Shown: one piece after another, positions 7,488-9,003 of the stretch
Position numbering within the stretch: the first letter of the stretch is position 1
Layout of the letters: each line of letters opens with the position of its first letter
Assembly (NCBI GenBank): GCA_025362115.1
Contig: JANYIK010000170.1
Span: 1 to 9,003, forward strand
DNA: 9,003 bases
Reading direction: 5' to 3'
Origin: Methylophilaceae bacterium
GTDB taxonomy: Bacteria > Pseudomonadota > Gammaproteobacteria > Burkholderiales > Methylophilaceae
Notes under the pieces: model-generated
Seen by the model: only the letters and a program-made list of their open reading frames with translations
What the model was told of the DNA's origin: nothing
Database searches by the model: none
Made by a program: the position numbers and the translations under genes

Positions 7488-7738
7488 TTAAAGTGTTATT
7501 TTTTGCGCGATTGCGTGAAGCGTTGGGGGTGGCAAGTGAGGAACTGGCGTTGCCTAGCAAGGCACACAACGTGGCTGATTTGATGGCACATCTGGCAGCG
7601 CGTGGTGGTGTGTGGCAACAGCAGTTTGACGGCTGTGTGCAGATACGCGCGGCGCTGAACCAAGAACTGGTTGCCAACACCGCCGCAATCAAAGCAGGTG
7701 ACGAAATTGCATTCTTTCCACCGGTGACGGGGGGGTAG
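7484..7738 (+). CDS. moaD: Molybdopterin synthase sulfur-carrier subunit MoaD
   Basis: 84 residues with the ubiquitin-like MoaD fold pattern: strand MIKVLFFARLREALG at the start, a helix (NVADLMAHLAARG), RAALNQELV, and the C-terminal strand GDEIAFFPPVTGG. The terminal Gly-Gly is the residue pair that is adenylated by MoeB and converted to a thiocarboxylate. That sulfur goes to cyclic pyranopterin monophosphate in the MoaD2-MoaE2 synthase, making molybdopterin. The start overlaps the stop of the 61-residue gene by 4 bases. The last codons, including both glycines, lie in a run of seven G (7729-7735). moaE follows after a repeat element. moaA, moaC and moeB are not in the window. Confidence 0.93.
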   Translation: MIKVLFFARLREALGVASEELALPSKAHNVADLMAHLAARGGVWQQQFDGCVQIRAALNQELVANTAAIKAGDEIAFFPPVTGG

Positions 7739-7740
7739 TA

Positions 7741-7872
7741 CGGGAACCCCTGAACAAACCCGTTCGTGCTGAGTAGTTTTCCGTCCACCCTTCGATATAC
7801 CGCGCTATGCGCGGCACTCAGGACGAACGGAAAACGTATCGAAGCATATTAGGGTTTGTTCAGGAGTTCCCG
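7741..7872. repeat. MITE-like palindromic element between moaD and moaE
   Basis: The 21-base ends at 7741-7761 (starting CGGGAACCCCTGAAC) and 7852-7872 (ending GTTCAGGAGTTCCCG) are inverted repeats with one mismatch. Inside are further complementary blocks: CGTTCGTGCTGAG (7761-7773) with CTCAGGACGAACG (7817-7829, one mismatch), TTTTCCGT (7777-7784) with ACGGAAAA (7827-7834), CTTCGATA (7790-7797) with TATCGAAG (7837-7844), and a hairpin CCGCGC-TAT-GCGCGG (7800-7814). The modules ACTCAGGACGAACGG and CTTCGATA resemble widespread REP-like repeats. No open reading frame of its own and no clear target-site duplication were seen. It starts 2 bases after the moaD stop and ends directly before the moaE ribosome binding site. 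Confidence 0.8.
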
Positions 7873-7880
7873 AAGAGGAG
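7873..7880 (+). promoter_or_regulatory. Ribosome binding site of moaE
   Basis: AAGAGGAG lies 5 bases before the ATG at 7886. It decides the start in favour of 7886 over an in-frame TTG at 7856, which lies inside the repeat end. The site begins with the first base after the right inverted repeat, so the element leaves it intact. Confidence 0.75.
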
Positions 7881-7885
7881 TTTCA

Positions 7886-8332
7886 ATGGCGGTTCGCATC
7901 CAAACACAAGACTTTGACACCAGCGCAGAAATCACCGCGTTGCGTCGTGCGCGCGCCGACATAGGCGCGGTGGCGGTATTCATCGGCCAGATGCGCGACA
8001 TGAACGATGGCAGCCATGTGGCCAGCATGACGCTGGAACACTATCCGGGCATGACAGAAAAAGCGCTGGAAGGCATTGTCACCCAGGCCAAAACCCGCTG
8101 GGATATTGTGGGCGCGCTGGTGATACACCGCGTGGGGGAATTAAAACCGCTGGATCAGATTGTGCTGGTGGCCGTCACCAGTACGCATCGTGGCGCAGCC
8201 TTTGCCGCGTGTGAGTTCATCATGGACTATCTGAAAACCCAAGCCCCGTTTTGGAAAAAAGAAACGACACCACAAGGCGAGCGCTGGGTAGAGGCCAAGG
8301 TGAGTGATGATGAGGCGAAGGCGCGGTGGTAA
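7886..8332 (+). CDS. moaE: Molybdopterin synthase catalytic subunit MoaE
   Basis: 148 residues, full length for the family. MoaE is the large subunit of molybdopterin synthase and carries the active site where two sulfurs from MoaD are put onto cyclic pyranopterin monophosphate, in the cytosol. Conserved landmarks are GAVAVFIGQMRD (27-38, R37), LEHYPGMTEKALE (50-62), VIHRVGELKPLDQIVLVAV (79-97), TSTHRGAAFAACEFIMDYLK (98-117) and APFWKKE (120-126). K117 and K124 match the catalytic lysines of E. coli MoaE. Start 7886 is set by AAGAGGAG. moaD lies upstream but is now separated by a 132-base element, so the usual close moaD-moaE coupling is stretched to 147 bases. Confidence 0.95.
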   Translation: MAVRIQTQDFDTSAEITALRRARADIGAVAVFIGQMRDMNDGSHVASMTLEHYPGMTEKALEGIVTQAKTRWDIVGALVIHRVGELKPLDQIVLVAVTSTHRGAAFAACEFIMDYLKTQAPFWKKETTPQGERWVEAKVSDDEAKARW

Positions 8333-8349
8333 AAATAGGCGAATGAACG

Positions 8350-8374
8350 TATCATGCCATCATGCGGCATGATA
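8350..8374. promoter_or_regulatory. Palindromic operator and probable promoter of the antitoxin-toxin pair
   Basis: TATCATGCC (8350-8358) and GGCATGATA (8366-8374) are perfect 9-base inverted arms with a 7-base spacer. The half-site ATCATGC occurs directly at 8351 and again at 8359, with its inverse GCATGAT at 8367. A second palindrome (8359-8373, 1-base spacer) therefore competes with the first. TATCAT (8350-8355) is a candidate -10 box, with only a weak -35. The right arm abuts the ribosome binding site. This is the usual layout for autoregulation by an antitoxin. Confidence 0.65.
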
Positions 8375-8380
8375 AGGAGG
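8374..8380 (+). promoter_or_regulatory. Ribosome binding site of the antitoxin gene
   Basis: AAGGAGG is a near-perfect Shine-Dalgarno sequence 6 bases before ATG 8387 (3 before ATG 8384). It rules out the in-frame ATGs at 8354 and 8369, which lie upstream of it inside the operator. Confidence 0.8.
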
Positions 8381-8386
8381 GTGATG

Positions 8387-8644
8387 ATGGAGCTTAAAGT
8401 AGTAGGTAAAAGTGGGCAAATTTCTGTAGGCAAGTCTATGGCGGGCATGGGATTTATCATGGAAGCCTTGCCTGGAGGGGATATATTGCTCAAGCATGCA
8501 GTGGTTGTGCCAACGAATGAGCGCTGGCTGCACGAGCCAGAAATGAAAGAAAAGCTGGCACGTGCGGATGCTTGGATGCGTAGTAATCCACCTCAGGAAA
8601 CCGATTTGGAAGAGTTGGAAGCCAAGCTTGAGGCTACGGTGTGA
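8387..8644 (+). CDS. Putative antitoxin of a type II toxin-antitoxin pair
   Basis: 85 residues from the ATG at 8387, with ATG 8384 as an alternative. The N-terminal MELKVVGKSGQISVGKSMAG has the look of a swapped-hairpin (AbrB/MazE-like) DNA-binding segment with its K-x-G-Q-I pattern, but the match is by eye and weak. The middle has GGDILLKHAVVVPTNERWLHE (30-50). The C-terminal half is charged and helical (EPEMKEKLARADAWM, ETDLEELEAKLEATV), as expected for a toxin-wrapping tail. Its TGA overlaps the GTG of the next gene. A strong palindrome covers its promoter and ribosome binding site, supporting autoregulation. The role is inferred from size, order, overlap and operator, and not from a recognised family name. 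Confidence 0.65.
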   Translation: MELKVVGKSGQISVGKSMAGMGFIMEALPGGDILLKHAVVVPTNERWLHEPEMKEKLARADAWMRSNPPQETDLEELEAKLEATV

Positions 8645-8940
8645 CAGGGAATGACGATAAAATTCTTTTGGATTTGAATCAGCCTGAATTCCAAGGGCAG
8701 TTATTTGAAATGGATATTGTTGAAGTCAAGAAACTACTCAAAACCTTTAAAAAATTGCGTGGTTTAACATGGAACCAACTATTCAAAGATCATGGATTCA
8801 AATGGGAAGCGCTGAAGTCCTCACCTAAATACAGCATACGCTTATCGCAATCTTACCGTGCTCTAGTCATGCGTGAGGATAACTTCATGCGTTTCCAAAC
8901 ATTACATCCTGACCACGATAGCGCTTACGGTAAGAAGTAA
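8641..8940 (+). CDS. Putative toxin of a type II toxin-antitoxin pair
   Basis: 99 residues beginning with GTG at 8641, which overlaps the antitoxin stop as GTGA, so translation is probably coupled. An ATG at 8651 is out of frame. The protein has a basic helical part (VEVKKLLKTFKKLRGLTWNQLF, about 28-48) followed by strands with YSIRLSQSYRALVMRED (64-80) and FMRFQTLHPDHDSAYGKK (82-99). The R-L-S-x-x-Y-R pattern and compact basic C-terminal part resemble RelE/ParE-like toxins, which cut mRNA on the ribosome or poison gyrase. I cannot tell which, and no catalytic set is certain. The PDHD near the C-terminus is distinctive. Codons such as ATA and TTA are commoner here than in the flanking genes, hinting at transfer. 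The call rests on context plus this weak resemblance. Confidence 0.65.
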   Translation: MTGNDDKILLDLNQPEFQGQLFEMDIVEVKKLLKTFKKLRGLTWNQLFKDHGFKWEALKSSPKYSIRLSQSYRALVMREDNFMRFQTLHPDHDSAYGKK

Positions 8941-8947
8941 TCTGGTA

Positions 8948-9003
8948 GTGGCAAATACCGACAAAATAAGATTAGACAAATGGCTATGGGCTGCGCGGTT
9001 CTT
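8948..9003 (+). CDS. hslR: Hsp15-like S4-domain RNA-binding protein, 5' end only
   Basis: Only 18 codons are present before the right edge. From GTG at 8948 they read (M)ANTDKIRLDKWLWAARF followed by F. RLDKWLWAARF is the signature opening of Hsp15, an S4-domain protein that binds stalled 50S subunits carrying tRNA and returns them to the cycle, mainly under heat shock. No ATG is available near this position. AAGAAG (8932-8937) is a poor ribosome binding site 10 bases upstream. The start lies 7 bases after the putative toxin stop, so it may be read from the toxin-antitoxin promoter. The S4 call is secure for such a short piece, but the full length is not visible. Confidence 0.8.
   Translation, partial: MANTDKIRLDKWLWAARF

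Noticed and set aside
7741..7872. Simple rho-independent terminator after moaD
   Set aside because: The structure is long, modular and REP-like, and the right arm is not followed by a U tract, so a mobile repeat explains it better, although it may still slow transcription.
7856..7885. TTG start giving MoaE ten extra residues
   Set aside because: The TTG lies in the right inverted repeat, while AAGAGGAG and ATG 7886 give the family-typical beginning.
8354..8386. Upstream ATGs as antitoxin starts (8354, 8369)
   Set aside because: Both lie inside the operator and upstream of the strong AAGGAGG site, which is spaced for ATG 8387.

Overview
The window looks like a chromosomal stretch from a Gram-negative proteobacterium, most likely a betaproteobacterium of the Nitrosomonadales type (Gallionellaceae- or Methylophilaceae-like). 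The clues are the moderate GC content, a di-heme peroxidase beside hybrid sensor kinases, the RmuC/MoaD/MoaE/Hsp15 proteins, and short palindromic repeats of the kind scattered through such genomes. The taxon is an inference from gene style, not from a marker gene.

Left part (1-5971, minus strand): a tightly packed four-gene unit read right to left. It holds a membrane-anchored di-heme cytochrome c peroxidase (4922-5971), a 923-residue hybrid histidine kinase with a large helical periplasmic sensor region (2154-4925), an HDOD protein with a C-terminal receiver domain (827-2131), and a CHASE2-domain protein that runs off the left edge (1-824). The peroxidase and kinase overlap by 4 bases, and the other junctions are 22 and 2 bases. 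This reads as one transcript in which a periplasmic redox enzyme is made together with a membrane sensor and two downstream signalling proteins. The coupling is inferred from gene order. A GC-rich double-hairpin repeat lies in frame inside the CHASE2 coding sequence.

Middle (5972-8332): a 95-base divergent intergenic region carries a TATAAT box inside a perfect palindrome, placed so that rmuC (6067-7302) could be transcribed without a leader. rmuC is followed with 1- and 4-base overlaps by an unrecognised 61-residue acidic protein and by moaD. moaD and moaE are the two subunits of molybdopterin synthase. They are separated by a 132-base MITE-like element with 21-base terminal inverted repeats that fits almost exactly between the moaD stop and the moaE ribosome binding site.

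Right part (8333-9003, plus strand): a two-gene cassette that looks like a type II toxin-antitoxin system, with small proteins, a GTGA overlap, and a strong palindromic operator over the promoter and ribosome binding site. The first codons of an Hsp15-like S4 RNA-binding protein follow and are cut by the right edge. No tRNA, rRNA, CRISPR array, transposase or phage gene was seen.
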